A stretch of DNA of 64,000 bases from Desulfosporosinus orientis DSM 765 (GCF_000235605.1 NC_016584.1:112001-176000), one strand, 5' to 3'. Counted from the stretch's first letter, positions 26,348 through 41,346 are shown. Numbers and translations are program-made. The notes: generated by a model not told the origin, from the letters alone.

Positions 26348-28915
26348 ATGGAAGAACAATTAATTGATCAAGTTAATCTGGCCCGGCCGCTGGAACTATT
26401 AGCTCCCGCGGGAAGTTATGAGGCTTTTAAAGCTGCCGTTGAAAACGGTGCGGATGCCGTTTATCTGGGCGGAAAAAGTTTTAGTGCAAGAGCGAGTGCT
26501 GCCAATTTTGATTTGGAAGAGTTAAAAAAGGCAGTTAACTATGCCCATGAACGACAAGTTAAAGTATATGTCACCGTTAATATTCTTATTGCGGACCGTG
26601 AGTTCAATGAACTAATGGATTATCTTTATGCCCTTTATGAAATAGGTGTTGATGCCGTGATTTTGCAAGATATTGGAGTTGCGGATTTAATTCATACAAT
26701 TCTCCCGGAAATGGAGATCCATGCCAGCACACAGATGACCGTGAATACGAGTTGGGGTGTAAATCACCTGGAATCCCTGGGTTTTAGCCGGGTCGTATTA
26801 GCACGGGAGACTTCGGCTGCTGAAACGAAGGCCATCGCAGAAGCTACACCTTTAGATCTTGAAGTTTTTGTACATGGTGCCCTTTGTATAAGCTACTCAG
26901 GTCAATGTCTTATGTCCAGCTTTATTGGCGGGCGGAGCGGAAACCGGGGTACCTGTGCTCAGCCTTGCCGGATGACTTATCAACTGATAAATGAAAGGAA
27001 AGAAAACCTTTTACTGCAAAAGAACCCGGGCGAACATTTATTAAGCCCGCGGGATCTGAATTTGGCAGAGGAATTACAGGAGTTAAAACGCATTGGAGTG
27101 CACTCGCTTAAAGTAGAAGGACGAATGAAAAGGCCGGAATATGTAGCTACTGTGATTAGGCTTTACCGGCAGGCCATTAATCGGGCAGAGGATTTGCAAG
27201 AAGGTAATCGCCGCTCTTCCTTATTAAGGCCAGAAGAGCATCAGGAATTATTGCAGGTGTTTAACCGGGATTTTACAAGGGGATTTTTTAGGGAAAATCC
27301 CGGAGCAGAGCTTATGAGCTATAACCGTCCGAACAATCGGGGAACTCGACTCGGGCGCGTGGTTCGCTTAGACCATGGCAAACTTTCCATTAAACTGGAG
27401 GCTGCCTTACACTCCGGTGATGGCATTGAATTCTGGACAGGACGCGGTAGAGAAGGGGTGACCGTCGGGCAGATCTGGAGAAAGGGAAGCCCAGGCAATG
27501 AGGGAGCGCCGAGTGAAACTGTTCAGATTGACTTTGTTGGGATGGCACATCCTGGCGATCGAGTCTTTAAGACAAATGATGCCCTGCTCATGGAAAAGGC
27601 CCGGCTAAGCTTTCAAGAGGGACGGGAGCAGCGAAAGAGTCCCCTGACCATGCGTCTGTCCGGACATATTGGCCAACCATTGTGTTTAGAGGTCAGCAGC
27701 CCTCAGCGTAAGGTCTCCGTGTATTCAACGGGTGAAGCCCAAAAAGCCTTGAAAAGGCCACTGACCTTCGATTATGCCTTACAGCAGCTGGGGAGATTAG
27801 GGACGACTCCCTTTTGGCTGGACAAATTAGAGCTGGAGATAGATGACGATCTCATGCTTCCAGTAAGCGATCTTAACGAAATGCGCCGCTTGGCAGTTGA
27901 ACAGTTATTGCATACAGAAACACAACCCATAGTTGAGCGGCGAATATATGGACAACGATGCCAGCAGTGGAAAGAGAATCAAACCCAAAAACGTACGGCC
28001 TTAATCAATTCAAAAAGCACGAGCCCTCGGGTTTCTGTGGCTGTCAGTGATCCATTAACCCTGCAGGCTGCCCTTAAAGCCGGAGCAAAGCGGGTATTAA
28101 TCGGCGGAGAGCATTGGCGGTCCCGGCGAGGATTCTCTCTTGCAGAGATTCAGGAAAGTTTTAAGGATTGCCGAAAACAGGGTATCGATTGCGTTTGGCG
28201 TTTGCCTCGGGTCCTGAACCAAGCTCAGAGTGAGAGTCTGCTCGAGGAGCTTAAAAAGGCAGCCAACTGGGAAGTGAAACCAAAGTTAATGGCAGCGAAT
28301 CTGGGCGAGCTGGAAATGATGCAGAGCCTCAATCCCGCCTTGCCCTTTGAAGTGGATTATTCCTTAAATGTCTTTAACGAAGCCAGTCTGTCCTACTTCT
28401 GGGGTTTAGGTGCCAAAGGAGTTACTCTTTCTCCCGAATTACATCACGAACAGCTGGCTGGTTTAGGGAAATGGCCCGGTGTGGAGGTCCTGGTATTTGG
28501 AGATCTCGAAATGATGATTAGTGAATATTGCTTGGTTGGGTCAGCTTTAGGAGGGAAAAAAGGAGAACACTGTGCCAGACCCTGTGTGCAGGAACCTCAT
28601 TTCTTGCGAGACCGCATGCGCTATGATTTCCCAATTGAGACGGACCGGGAGTGCCGGATGCATTTATTCAATGTTAAGATTCTGAACCTCTATGAAGAGC
28701 TTGCGCAAATACGAGGTATGGGGATTTCTAACATTCGTTTGCAATTGACGAGACAAAACCCGGGGCAGGTACGACAGATTGTTCAGTTGTTTACTGCAGC
28801 TTGGGATTCATTAGATAAAAAGGGCAATTGGTCATCCGATAGGGGAATGGGAGAGTTAACCTCTCTTTTCCCTGAAGGATTTACGAAAGGACATTTTTTT
28901 CGCGGCGTATTGTAG
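26348..28915 (+). CDS. U32 family peptidase with C-terminal DUF3656-type region
   Basis: An 855-residue protein. The N-terminal third is the U32 (collagenase-like) domain, with LLAPAGSYEAFKAAVENGAD at the start and the cysteine-rich block GRSGNRGTCAQPCR at about residues 195-210. A second cysteine-containing block, GEHCARPCVQEPHF, lies near residue 740. Some U32 members are secreted proteases, but others, such as RlhA and TrhP, act in RNA hydroxylation with conserved cysteines; this double-length, signal-less form is more like the latter. mutS2 follows after 25 nt, so the two are probably co-transcribed. Confidence 0.82.
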   Translation: MEEQLIDQVNLARPLELLAPAGSYEAFKAAVENGADAVYLGGKSFSARASAANFDLEELKKAVNYAHERQVKVYVTVNILIADREFNELMDYLYALYEIGVDAVILQDIGVADLIHTILPEMEIHASTQMTVNTSWGVNHLESLGFSRVVLARETSAAETKAIAEATPLDLEVFVHGALCISYSGQCLMSSFIGGRSGNRGTCAQPCRMTYQLINERKENLLLQKNPGEHLLSPRDLNLAEELQELKRIGVHSLKVEGRMKRPEYVATVIRLYRQAINRAEDLQEGNRRSSLLRPEEHQELLQVFNRDFTRGFFRENPGAELMSYNRPNNRGTRLGRVVRLDHGKLSIKLEAALHSGDGIEFWTGRGREGVTVGQIWRKGSPGNEGAPSETVQIDFVGMAHPGDRVFKTNDALLMEKARLSFQEGREQRKSPLTMRLSGHIGQPLCLEVSSPQRKVSVYSTGEAQKALKRPLTFDYALQQLGRLGTTPFWLDKLELEIDDDLMLPVSDLNEMRRLAVEQLLHTETQPIVERRIYGQRCQQWKENQTQKRTALINSKSTSPRVSVAVSDPLTLQAALKAGAKRVLIGGEHWRSRRGFSLAEIQESFKDCRKQGIDCVWRLPRVLNQAQSESLLEELKKAANWEVKPKLMAANLGELEMMQSLNPALPFEVDYSLNVFNEASLSYFWGLGAKGVTLSPELHHEQLAGLGKWPGVEVLVFGDLEMMISEYCLVGSALGGKKGEHCARPCVQEPHFLRDRMRYDFPIETDRECRMHLFNVKILNLYEELAQIRGMGISNIRLQLTRQNPGQVRQIVQLFTAAWDSLDKKGNWSSDRGMGELTSLFPEGFTKGHFFRGVL

Positions 28916-28940
28916 AGCTTCTTAGGATTAAGGAGGAATT

Positions 28941-31304
28941 ATGAAAATTGATGATAAAGTCCTTAATAAGTTGGACTTTCCCAAAGTTTTAGCACGTTTG
29001 GCAGAGTTCTGCATTCTTCCTCGTGCAAAAGAATTAGCCCTTGCCTTGAAACCGGATGTTGACATAGAATTTGTCCGCATGGCTTTGCAAAAAACAGAAG
29101 AGGCTAAAAATCTTATGCGGGGAAATCCGCTCTTCTCAGTTCGAGGAGCAAAGGAAATCAGGGCTTATTTAGAACGTTGTTTACGGGGAGGAGTTGTTCA
29201 TGGTGAGGAACTCCTTGAGATTCGGGATACTTTAAGAGTGGGGCGAAAGACGAAACAATACCTTCAGGAATTTCGAGAATCTTATTCTGGATTATGGGAT
29301 ATCGTATTGCCTATCGAATCTCAAAAAAGTTTAGAGGACGAGATATCCCGCTGTATTTCCGAAGATGGAAATGTAGCAGATAATGCATCCCCGGAGTTAG
29401 CGGAATTAAGGAGGAGCATTAACCGCCTGCAGAACCGTATTCGGGAAAGCCTGGAGGGAACCTTACGTAACCCGGTGTATCAGAAGATGCTGCAAGATCC
29501 CATTATCACCCAGCGTTCCGACCGCTATGTTATTCCTATTAAACAAGAGTATCGCGGCTCATTTCCAGGTATTGTTCACGATCAATCTGCCAGTGGGGCA
29601 ACCTTATTCATTGAACCCATGCCAGTAGTCCAGCTGGGCAATGAATTGCGGGAAGTCATTCTCAAGGAGCACCGTGAAGTTCAGCGAATTCTGCAAATGC
29701 TTTCTGCTCAAATCGAAGGACGTGCCGATGAAATAGCCGATCTTCATGAAGCCTTGGCCCAGTTGGATCTGGTCATAGCTAAAGCTCATTTAAGTTTAGA
29801 CATGAACGCCGGTTCCCCGGAATTAGTAACCGGGCAGCAATTAAAGCTTGTTCAAGCCAGACACCCGTTAATTAGCGGCAGAGTGGTTCCCCTATCTGTA
29901 GAATTAGGGATAGATTTTGACACGCTGGTGATTACCGGGCCAAACACTGGGGGCAAAACCGTGGCCCTAAAAGCTGTTGGCCTCATGGCTGCTATGAATC
30001 AGTGCGGTCTGCAAATTCCAGCGGAAAGTGAATCCAAAATGGGGGTTTTTACCCAACTATTTGCCGACATTGGGGACGAACAAAGTGTAGAGCAATCTCT
30101 AAGTACCTTCTCAGGGCATATGAAAAACATCGTCGATATTATTAACCGGGCGGATGAGCGTTCTCTGGTATTACTGGACGAGGTAGGAGCCGGCACGGAT
30201 CCCACGGAAGGCGCAGCCTTAGCTATGGGGATACTGGCAGAACTCCACGAACGGGGCTGCCGGACTATTTCTACAACTCACTATGGAGCTTTGAAAACCT
30301 TTGCTTATGAAACGCCGCGGGTTAAGAATGCTTCTGTGGAGTTTGACACCGAGACTTTGCGGCCAACTTACCGGTTATTGATCGGAATTCCAGGCAAAAG
30401 TAATGCCTTTACCATTGCAGGACGCTTAGGATTAAGCGAGGGGGTCTTGGCCAAGGCTAATACCTTTGTCACAGAACGGGAAATGCAGGTGGCCGATCTT
30501 ATTGAAAATCTGGGTGAGACCCGCCGTGAGATTGAAATAGAGAAGCTCAAGGCTGAAACCGGGCGGCAAGCGGTAGAAAAGCAAAGTAAAGCTTTGGAGG
30601 AAAAGTCAAATCGCCTGGATGAGGAAGTTGAAATATTATTGGCCTTGGCCAGGGATGAAGCCAGTGAGCTTGTTCGTGAAGCCAAACGAGAAGCCGAGGC
30701 CCTTATTGAAGAATTGAAATCTGCCTTGAAAAAGGAAAACAAGCAGCAGCAAGATATTGAAAAAGCTCGCCAAGGATTCCGGAAAATTTCGGCGAAATTG
30801 GATCAAGGCCGTCAAATTAAACGCACAGGCGGTGAATTGACAGCTGATCAGATAATGCTGGGACAAACAGTTTATATGACAAAAGTTAAACAGAAAGGCC
30901 AAGTTGTCAAGCTGCCCAATGCTAACGGGGAAGTTCAGGTTCAGGCAGGTATTATGAAAGTCATGGTACCTCTGACAGAGTTGAAGTTAGCTCAAGAAGA
31001 AAAAAAAGCGGCACCTAAACGAGCAAGGGAAATGGGCATGGGCTTTCGGAAGGCTGAAGAGATCCGCAGCGAAATCGACCTGAGAGGCATGCTGGTTACG
31101 GAAGGAACGGAAGCCTTAGATAAGTATATGGATGATGCCGTCCTGGGCGGAATCGGTATGATTTATGTGATTCATGGCAAGGGCACGGGCGCTATGCGGG
31201 CAGGAATCCATGATTTCCTTAAAGGACATCCTCATGTCAGAAGTTTCCGATTAGGGGAGTACGGAGAGGGAGATTCAGGGGTAACGGTTGTTGATTTGAA
31301 GTAA
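28941..31304 (+). CDS. mutS2: MutS2 endonuclease / ribosome-rescue ATPase
   Basis: A 787-residue MutS2 with core and lever domains, an ABC ATPase with Walker A GPNTGGKTVALK (about residues 333-344) and Walker B LVLLDEVGAGTDPTEG, a coiled-coil and linker region rich in Glu/Lys (about 515-630), and a C-terminal Smr nuclease domain starting at DLRGM with IHGKGTGAMRAGI. It lacks the N-terminal mismatch-recognition domain of MutS, which defines the family. MutS2 limits recombination in some bacteria and acts on stalled ribosomes in Bacillus. The AAGGAGGAATT site precedes ATG. Confidence 0.95.
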   Translation: MKIDDKVLNKLDFPKVLARLAEFCILPRAKELALALKPDVDIEFVRMALQKTEEAKNLMRGNPLFSVRGAKEIRAYLERCLRGGVVHGEELLEIRDTLRVGRKTKQYLQEFRESYSGLWDIVLPIESQKSLEDEISRCISEDGNVADNASPELAELRRSINRLQNRIRESLEGTLRNPVYQKMLQDPIITQRSDRYVIPIKQEYRGSFPGIVHDQSASGATLFIEPMPVVQLGNELREVILKEHREVQRILQMLSAQIEGRADEIADLHEALAQLDLVIAKAHLSLDMNAGSPELVTGQQLKLVQARHPLISGRVVPLSVELGIDFDTLVITGPNTGGKTVALKAVGLMAAMNQCGLQIPAESESKMGVFTQLFADIGDEQSVEQSLSTFSGHMKNIVDIINRADERSLVLLDEVGAGTDPTEGAALAMGILAELHERGCRTISTTHYGALKTFAYETPRVKNASVEFDTETLRPTYRLLIGIPGKSNAFTIAGRLGLSEGVLAKANTFVTEREMQVADLIENLGETRREIEIEKLKAETGRQAVEKQSKALEEKSNRLDEEVEILLALARDEASELVREAKREAEALIEELKSALKKENKQQQDIEKARQGFRKISAKLDQGRQIKRTGGELTADQIMLGQTVYMTKVKQKGQVVKLPNANGEVQVQAGIMKVMVPLTELKLAQEEKKAAPKRAREMGMGFRKAEEIRSEIDLRGMLVTEGTEALDKYMDDAVLGGIGMIYVIHGKGTGAMRAGIHDFLKGHPHVRSFRLGEYGEGDSGVTVVDLK

Positions 31305-31318
31305 AGACAAGAGTATTA

Positions 31319-31364
31319 AAAAAACAGCATCGGGACTTTTTTAAGTCCGACGCTGTTTTTTTTC
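31319..31364. terminator. Bidirectional terminator between mutS2 and the PBP gene
   Basis: AAAAACAGC(a)TCGGGACTT pairs with AAGTCCGACGCTGTTTTT. A and T tracts lie on both sides between convergent genes. Confidence 0.85.
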
Positions 31365-31391
31365 TTATAACCTTCGATTGGAAGTCTCCGG

Positions 31392-34046
31392 TTAATCTGT
31401 TAGTACCAATTTAACAGTATTAGATGAAGGGCCGATCTTTGATTCGCTTGGATCTTTAAAACAAGCACTGAAATAGTAAGGGCCGGGAGTAGGCGCTTTG
31501 TCATTTAGGGCTAAGGAAAAGGAGAGGAATCCTTTTGTATAATTCACAAGAAAGTTGCCAAGAGGCTGACCTGAACGCTGTACATAGACAACAGCGGTGT
31601 ATTTATCAGTTCCGGAAGGGGCTGTGACAGGAATCTTGACCGTAGAGGTTTTGGGATCATAAATGACCTGACCAAGCAAAGGTGTCGGTATTTTAGAGTC
31701 TTGTGGGAGGTTGGCGTTGTCCAGAGGGTCCAAGATACTGGAATCTAATGTTGGTTGTTCAACAGGATCAGGTGCTATCTCTGTAGGAGGTTTATAGGGA
31801 GCTTCGTCAGATGGCCAGGTCCAAGAAGGATCGCGGTTAGGCAGATTTAAGAAAGTTTTTGTGATTGTATTGGTAGAATTGGGAGATGCCAGCATAGTTG
31901 GATTATCGGCGTCTACTTCTTTTTGCACCCAAACATCACTTGTCCGAGTTGGCAAATCACCTTGGGCAGCTATTTCCGTGCCGATGAAGTTCGAGGGTGT
32001 CAAGCTGCTGGGAAGAAGTCCTGATTTTTTATCATAGGAGCCGCTGACAATCCCCGATGGCTGTTCAAATTTTGTTTGGACTGGGAGATCTTCATGGGCT
32101 GCTTGCATGACCTGTTTCCAAATCAAGGCGGGGTAGCTGCCTCCATAGACGCTGTGCAGGTAATAGGGTCCGGGGGCGCCATTGATGTCTGGGTTAGAAT
32201 CAAACCCCAGCCAGACGACCGCCGCATATTTTGGGGTATATCCAGCAAACCAAGCGTCTGTATTACCCGTCCTGTTTTTGAGATTATCAGGCAAGGAAGA
32301 AGTACCGGTTTTGCCGGCTACAGCCCAATTTCCAAACTGGGCATTATAACCGGTTCCGTTGGTAACCACACTGCGCAGCATATTGTTAACAATGTAGGCT
32401 GTTGTTTCCTTCATAACCCGGTTTTTGGTGATTTTAGGGGTTATTACTGTATTTCCTTTAGCATCGTCGACTTTCACGATGGCATGATCAGAGACCTTAA
32501 CTCCGTTGTTGGCGTAGACGCCATAAGCCGCAGCCATATCTTGGGTACTGGCATGAGCGGTACCTAAGGCCAGGCTTAATACTTGATCCTGAGGCTCAAG
32601 AGGCAGGCCAAGATTATTTTTACCAAAGGCCCAGCCATAATCCACGCCAATTAAATCAAGCAATTTGACGGCATAGATGTTGACGGACTCTTCTACAGCG
32701 TAACGCATGGTAATTAGGCCTTTCCAGCCTTGGGTAATAGTATCATAGTCTGTTGGCTGCCAAGCGCTGCCGCTTCCATCATTGTAGCTGACGGGCATGT
32801 CATCCAGAACTGTCCCCGGGAAATATCCGCCCTTTTCAATGGCCGGGCCGTAAACGACCAAAGGTTTGATAGTTGATCCGGGCTGCCTTTTTGACTGCCA
32901 GGCTCTGTTGAGACCTCGGGGAGTGTAGTCACGCCCCCCAACCATGGCCTGAATTTCTCCAGTGGTTGGGTCAATGACGGTCATGGCGCCTTCAACTTCC
33001 TTGCCATTAATTCCTTGAGGGAAATTTTTGTCATTAGCAAAGGCATCTTCTGCGGCGCTTTGTATTTTTGGGTTGACTGTTGTATAAATATGCAATCCTC
33101 CGCTGAAGATTTGATCAGGGGTTAAGTTATAGGTTGTTTCAAGTTCCTCGATCACATAATCGACGAAGTAGGGGAATTTGTAGCTGGCATTGCTGACTTC
33201 GGTTTTTTCTGATCCCCCGTTGTTAGCTTTCATAGACTCTACATAGGTAAAGGGTTCATCCTTTGCTTCATCGTACTCTTGAGAGGTGATGATCCCGGAA
33301 TCGCGCATGACTCCCAGAACTACAGTACGGCGAGCTTTGGCGTCATCAGGGTGAACGAATGGGTTATATTGACTGGGTGCCTGAGGCAAACCGGCCAATA
33401 AAGCAACTTCTGCGGGGGTTAAATCCTTAAGTTCCTTGCCGAAGTAAGTTTTGGCAGCGGCTTGAATGCCAAACGATGATTCACCGAGGAAAATTCTGTT
33501 TAAGTAAAAGGTAAGAATTTCGTCCTTAGTATATTCCCGTTCCAGTTGAATCGCCAGAATTGCTTCCTGAACCTTACGGGTTAATTTTTTTTCAGTAGGG
33601 TTTGCGATAAAGGCATTACGGGCAAGCTGAATGGTGATCGTACTGGCCCCTTCTCGAGCGCTCCTGGTCCGAATGTCGTTTAAAGCAGAGCCAATAATCC
33701 GAATTGGATCCACTCCAAAGTGCTGTTCAAAGCGTTTGTCCTCAACGGCGATAAATGTCTTCTTGACAATATCCGGGATCTGGGAGAACTCCACCGTTTG
33801 GCGATTTTCATAGCCATGTAAGACTGCGAATTCATTGCCGTCCTTGTCATAAACGTATGAGGATTGTTTGGTATCATTGAGTACGGCGGGGTCCCATTTA
33901 GGAGTGCCGGCGGCAGCTATCACTATGAAAATTGCTAAGCCAGCTATCATAAGTGAAATAATGGACGTAATTCCCAAGAGAATAATACGCCGTTTTGAGT
34001 GGCGTTTTTTGCGTTTAGAACCTCTTGGTCTTTTGGATGATGGCAT
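31392..34046 (-). CDS. Class A penicillin-binding protein (PBP1a family)
   Basis: An 884-residue bifunctional peptidoglycan synthase. ATG 34046 follows AGGAGG; the longer frame is rejected. A very basic cytosolic tail precedes one membrane anchor (about residues 20-45). The GT51 glycosyltransferase domain includes EDKRFEQHFGVDP. The transpeptidase domain has the three active-site motifs: STIK in RQPGSTIKPL, SVN in EESVNIYAV, and KTGTS. The C-terminus (from about residue 690) is proline-rich, ending in a Fn3-like domain. It polymerises glycan strands and cross-links them outside the membrane. A -10 hexamer TATAAT lies on the minus strand near 34105; no good -35 was found. Confidence 0.93.
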   Translation of the reverse strand: MPSSKRPRGSKRKKRHSKRRIILLGITSIISLMIAGLAIFIVIAAAGTPKWDPAVLNDTKQSSYVYDKDGNEFAVLHGYENRQTVEFSQIPDIVKKTFIAVEDKRFEQHFGVDPIRIIGSALNDIRTRSAREGASTITIQLARNAFIANPTEKKLTRKVQEAILAIQLEREYTKDEILTFYLNRIFLGESSFGIQAAAKTYFGKELKDLTPAEVALLAGLPQAPSQYNPFVHPDDAKARRTVVLGVMRDSGIITSQEYDEAKDEPFTYVESMKANNGGSEKTEVSNASYKFPYFVDYVIEELETTYNLTPDQIFSGGLHIYTTVNPKIQSAAEDAFANDKNFPQGINGKEVEGAMTVIDPTTGEIQAMVGGRDYTPRGLNRAWQSKRQPGSTIKPLVVYGPAIEKGGYFPGTVLDDMPVSYNDGSGSAWQPTDYDTITQGWKGLITMRYAVEESVNIYAVKLLDLIGVDYGWAFGKNNLGLPLEPQDQVLSLALGTAHASTQDMAAAYGVYANNGVKVSDHAIVKVDDAKGNTVITPKITKNRVMKETTAYIVNNMLRSVVTNGTGYNAQFGNWAVAGKTGTSSLPDNLKNRTGNTDAWFAGYTPKYAAVVWLGFDSNPDINGAPGPYYLHSVYGGSYPALIWKQVMQAAHEDLPVQTKFEQPSGIVSGSYDKKSGLLPSSLTPSNFIGTEIAAQGDLPTRTSDVWVQKEVDADNPTMLASPNSTNTITKTFLNLPNRDPSWTWPSDEAPYKPPTEIAPDPVEQPTLDSSILDPLDNANLPQDSKIPTPLLGQVIYDPKTSTVKIPVTAPSGTDKYTAVVYVQRSGQPLGNFLVNYTKGFLSFSLALNDKAPTPGPYYFSACFKDPSESKIGPSSNTVKLVLTD

Positions 34047-34185
34047 TAAAACAACCTCCTGTAAAAAATGAATGAGGCTAGCGACACTATTAAATTCTCT
34101 AGAATTATACCACACTTTCCTAGTTACAAGGAAATTCAAATAATTTTAGGCCATTTTAGCTCAATTTGGACCGTTAAGCTGTGAG

Positions 34186-34214
34186 TTGCGAGCGGGCAGG
34201 AGACACTGTATAAT
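34186..34214 (+). promoter_or_regulatory. Promoter of the tyrS leader
   Basis: TTGCGA and TATAAT are separated by 17 nt. Confidence 0.65.
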
Positions 34215-34220
34215 ATATTC

Positions 34221-34480
34221 AAAATGCAGGTAATATCTTAATAATAAGGTCAATGGTATGATTGAGAAGGAACTTGGCGGAAGGTTATAGAGAGTCGGTG
34301 GCTGGTGCAAATCGACCCGGAAACCAAGAGGTACACCTCAGGACTGGAGCTAATAACTCCCGGATCAGCTCGTTATCGCTGATGAAGCTGGATATCCGTC
34401 AATCTGACGGATTCAATGTGGGTGGTACCGCGGAAGTGTTTTCGTCCCTCAACCTTGGGTTGGGGGATTTCCTTATTTTA
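34221..34480 (+). promoter_or_regulatory. T-box riboswitch leader of tyrS
   Basis: The Stem I region includes the AGAGAG bulge and the GGTGGCTGGTGCAAATCGA apical segment typical of T-boxes. The T-box core is GTGGGTGGTACCGCGG at about 34418-34433. The terminator is CCCTCAACC / GTTGGGGG followed by a T-rich stretch. Tyrosine specificity is inferred from the gene. Confidence 0.93.
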
Positions 34481-34562
34481 AGCCGAATTATGGAGCAGGT
34501 CGGTTGTAATAGGGATTAAAGATTCTATTCGCGCCAAATAAAAAGTTTAAGGGGGATTAAGT

Positions 34563-35828
34563 GTGGATATTTTTAGTGATTTAAAGGAACGAGGTTTAAT
34601 CTATCAACACACTGATGAAGATGCATTGCGCAAACGATTAACCGCCGGCCCCATGGCCCTGTATTGTGGATTTGATCCTACGGCAGATAGTCTGCATATA
34701 GGACACTTACTGCCGCTTTTAGTTTTAAGAAGATTTCAGCTGGCAGGGCATAAAGCTATCGCTTTAGTCGGGGGAGGAACCGGATTGATTGGTGATCCCA
34801 GCGGCAAAGCATCTGAGCGGACCTTAAACCCTAAAGAGATCGTCGCCCAATGGGCTCAAAAAATCAAAGACCAATTCGGTCGTTTCTTGGACTTTGATAC
34901 TCAGAACAATCCGGCCATATTGGCAAACAATTACGACTGGTTAGGATCTCTGCAAGTTATTGAATTTCTCAGAGATATCGGCAAATATTTCCCGTTGGGG
35001 GCTATGCTTGCTAAAGATTCTGTGGAAAGCAGGTTGAGTAAAGGGATTTCCTTTACGGAATTCAGTTATATGATCCTGCAATCCTATGACTATTTAAAGC
35101 TTAACGAGATGTACGGTTGTGAGATGCAAATCGGTGGAAGTGATCAGTGGGGAAATATTACGGCGGGCATCGAACTGATTCGCAGGACTTCCACTGAAGA
35201 AAAGGAAATGCATGGACTTACCCTGCCCTTGGTTACCAAGAGTGATGGGACGAAGTTTGGTAAGACGGAAGGAGGGGCCGTCTGGCTGGATCCTGAAAAA
35301 ATGTCGCCGTATAAGTTCTATCAATTCTGGATGAATACGGATGACAAAGATGTGGTTAAGTTTTTGAAATACTTTACCTTCTTATCTATAGAAGAAATCA
35401 ATGAGCTGGCAGAAGAGGTTGAAAAACAGCCGGAGAAGAGAAGAGCTCAGCGAGCCTTAGCGGAAGACGTTACCAAGCTGGTTCACGGCCAAGAGGCATT
35501 AGTACGGGCAGAAAATATCACAAAAGCCTTCTTTGGAGGCGGACTTGGAAATCTGACAGCTGTTGAAATCGAAGAGGGTTTCAGTGATGTACCTTCTACG
35601 GTAGTCGGAAATCCGGAAATCAGTCTTGTTGAAGCATTAGTACAGGTAGGGGCGGTTTCTTCAAAGCGCCAGGCTCGCGAGTCTCTTGAGCAGGGAGCTA
35701 TTTATATTAACGATATCCGCCATACTGAACTGGAAACAACCGTTTCGCAGCTGGAACGATTGGATGGTAAGTATGTTGTCCTGCGACGAGGGAAGAGAAA
35801 CTATTATTTAATCAAATTTAAGGCATAA
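34563..35828 (+). CDS. tyrS: Tyrosyl-tRNA synthetase
   Basis: A 421-residue class I synthetase starting at GTG 34563 (AAGGGGGA, spacing 7). The Rossmann domain has the HIGH motif in DSLHIGHLLPL and KFGKT in the KMSKS position. The tyrosine/tRNA pocket residues QIGGSDQWGNI are present. The C-terminus carries an S4 RNA-binding domain (about residues 350-415). It is expressed under the T-box at 34221 and is apparently monocistronic. Confidence 0.97.
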   Translation: MDIFSDLKERGLIYQHTDEDALRKRLTAGPMALYCGFDPTADSLHIGHLLPLLVLRRFQLAGHKAIALVGGGTGLIGDPSGKASERTLNPKEIVAQWAQKIKDQFGRFLDFDTQNNPAILANNYDWLGSLQVIEFLRDIGKYFPLGAMLAKDSVESRLSKGISFTEFSYMILQSYDYLKLNEMYGCEMQIGGSDQWGNITAGIELIRRTSTEEKEMHGLTLPLVTKSDGTKFGKTEGGAVWLDPEKMSPYKFYQFWMNTDDKDVVKFLKYFTFLSIEEINELAEEVEKQPEKRRAQRALAEDVTKLVHGQEALVRAENITKAFFGGGLGNLTAVEIEEGFSDVPSTVVGNPEISLVEALVQVGAVSSKRQARESLEQGAIYINDIRHTELETTVSQLERLDGKYVVLRRGKRNYYLIKFKA

Positions 35829-35849
35829 TAACTTTAGTTAAAGGCTTTA

Positions 35850-35887
35850 CCGTACCGAATTGCCGAATATTCGACAATTCGGTACGG
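35850..35887 (+). terminator. Strong hairpin after tyrS
   Basis: A 13-bp perfect stem, CCGTACCGAATTG with CAATTCGGTACGG, starts 22 nt after the tyrS stop codon. It lacks a clear T tract, so it may terminate or stabilise RNA ends. Confidence 0.6.
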
Positions 35888-35956
35888 ACTTATTGGGTGA
35901 AGTACCAGCTATAGTTTATTAATGAAAAATAACCGCAAGTTTAACCGAAATACAGG

Positions 35957-35985
35957 TTGACAATTTAAAAAACAGGTGTTAATAT
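35957..35985 (+). promoter_or_regulatory. rRNA operon 2 promoter P1
   Basis: TTGACA and TAATAT are separated by 17 nt. Confidence 0.75.
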
Positions 35986-36050
35986 ATCCAAGTGCCACAA
36001 ATTTAACAGGAGAAACAAAATATTGGTTCTAAGTTAAATTATGGTTAGTG

Positions 36051-36079
36051 TTGACAACGGAAGTTGAAGATGCTAAGAT
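36051..36079 (+). promoter_or_regulatory. rRNA operon 2 promoter P2
   Basis: TTGACA and TAAGAT are separated by 17 nt, 94 nt downstream of P1. The region to 36226 is the 16S leader. Tandem promoters are usual for rRNA operons. Confidence 0.8.
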
Positions 36080-36226
36080 GTAGTTCCGGCCCAAACGAGG
36101 GCGAAAACAAAATGGTCTTTGGTCTTTGAAAACTAAACAACAAGGACAGCCAATGAGAGAGACTCGCAAGGGTTTCGAAATAAATCATGAGTCAATCATC
36201 TTCTTTAAAGAAGTTTGAGATAACTT

Positions 36227-37802
<1,576 letters not shown>

Positions 37803-37986
37803 CGGTTTAAGGTCTAGGCTTTAAACGAACATCCTATTGGTCGGTGCTTTCGAAGAACGAAGCTGAGAAGCTTGGTTTGGAGAAAGATCAATAAGAGTCG
37901 TAAGACTCAAGCCGAGGGATCGGCAACTCATTGGATTGAAGCTGTTGTTTAGTTTTGAGAGACCAGGAATGGTTTCTTTACAATGT

Positions 37987-38062
<76 letters not shown>

Positions 38063-38192
38063 ATTTATATGTTCTTTGGTCTTGTTCTTTGAAAACTGCA
38101 TAGAGAAAAGCAAATGCGAGTAAAGTCGAGAATTCACAATGAACAGTCCGCGACAGCGGACAATTCAAATAAACCTAAAAGTAGCAAATATA

Positions 38193-41106
<2,914 letters not shown>

Positions 41107-41223
41107 AGAGTTGCGAAAAAGGTTTGAGTGGTTCAGGTTCAAAGATAATACTTGCAAAAGCGAAGATCTATGCAGTTTTGAGAGAATAGCGATCCATCCA
41201 AAGGAAAGCGAAGATCTCAGACA

Positions 41224-41339
41224 TCTGGTGATAATGCCGGAGGGGTTCCACCCGTTCCCATACCGAACACGGTAGTTAAGACCTCCAGGGCCGATGATAC
41301 TTGGGGCATAGCCCCTGGGAAAGCAGGACATTGCCAGGT
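41224..41339 (+). rRNA. rrf: 5S ribosomal RNA (rRNA operon 2)
   Basis: Identical in sequence to the 5S at 2634-2749 as far as I compared. It lies 117 nt after the 23S 3' end. Confidence 0.95.
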
Positions 41340-41346
41340 AACAGAC

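Noticed and set aside
31392-34139. The longer 915-residue version of the penicillin-binding protein
   Set aside because: The extra N-terminal residues precede a perfect AGGAGG site placed for ATG 34046.
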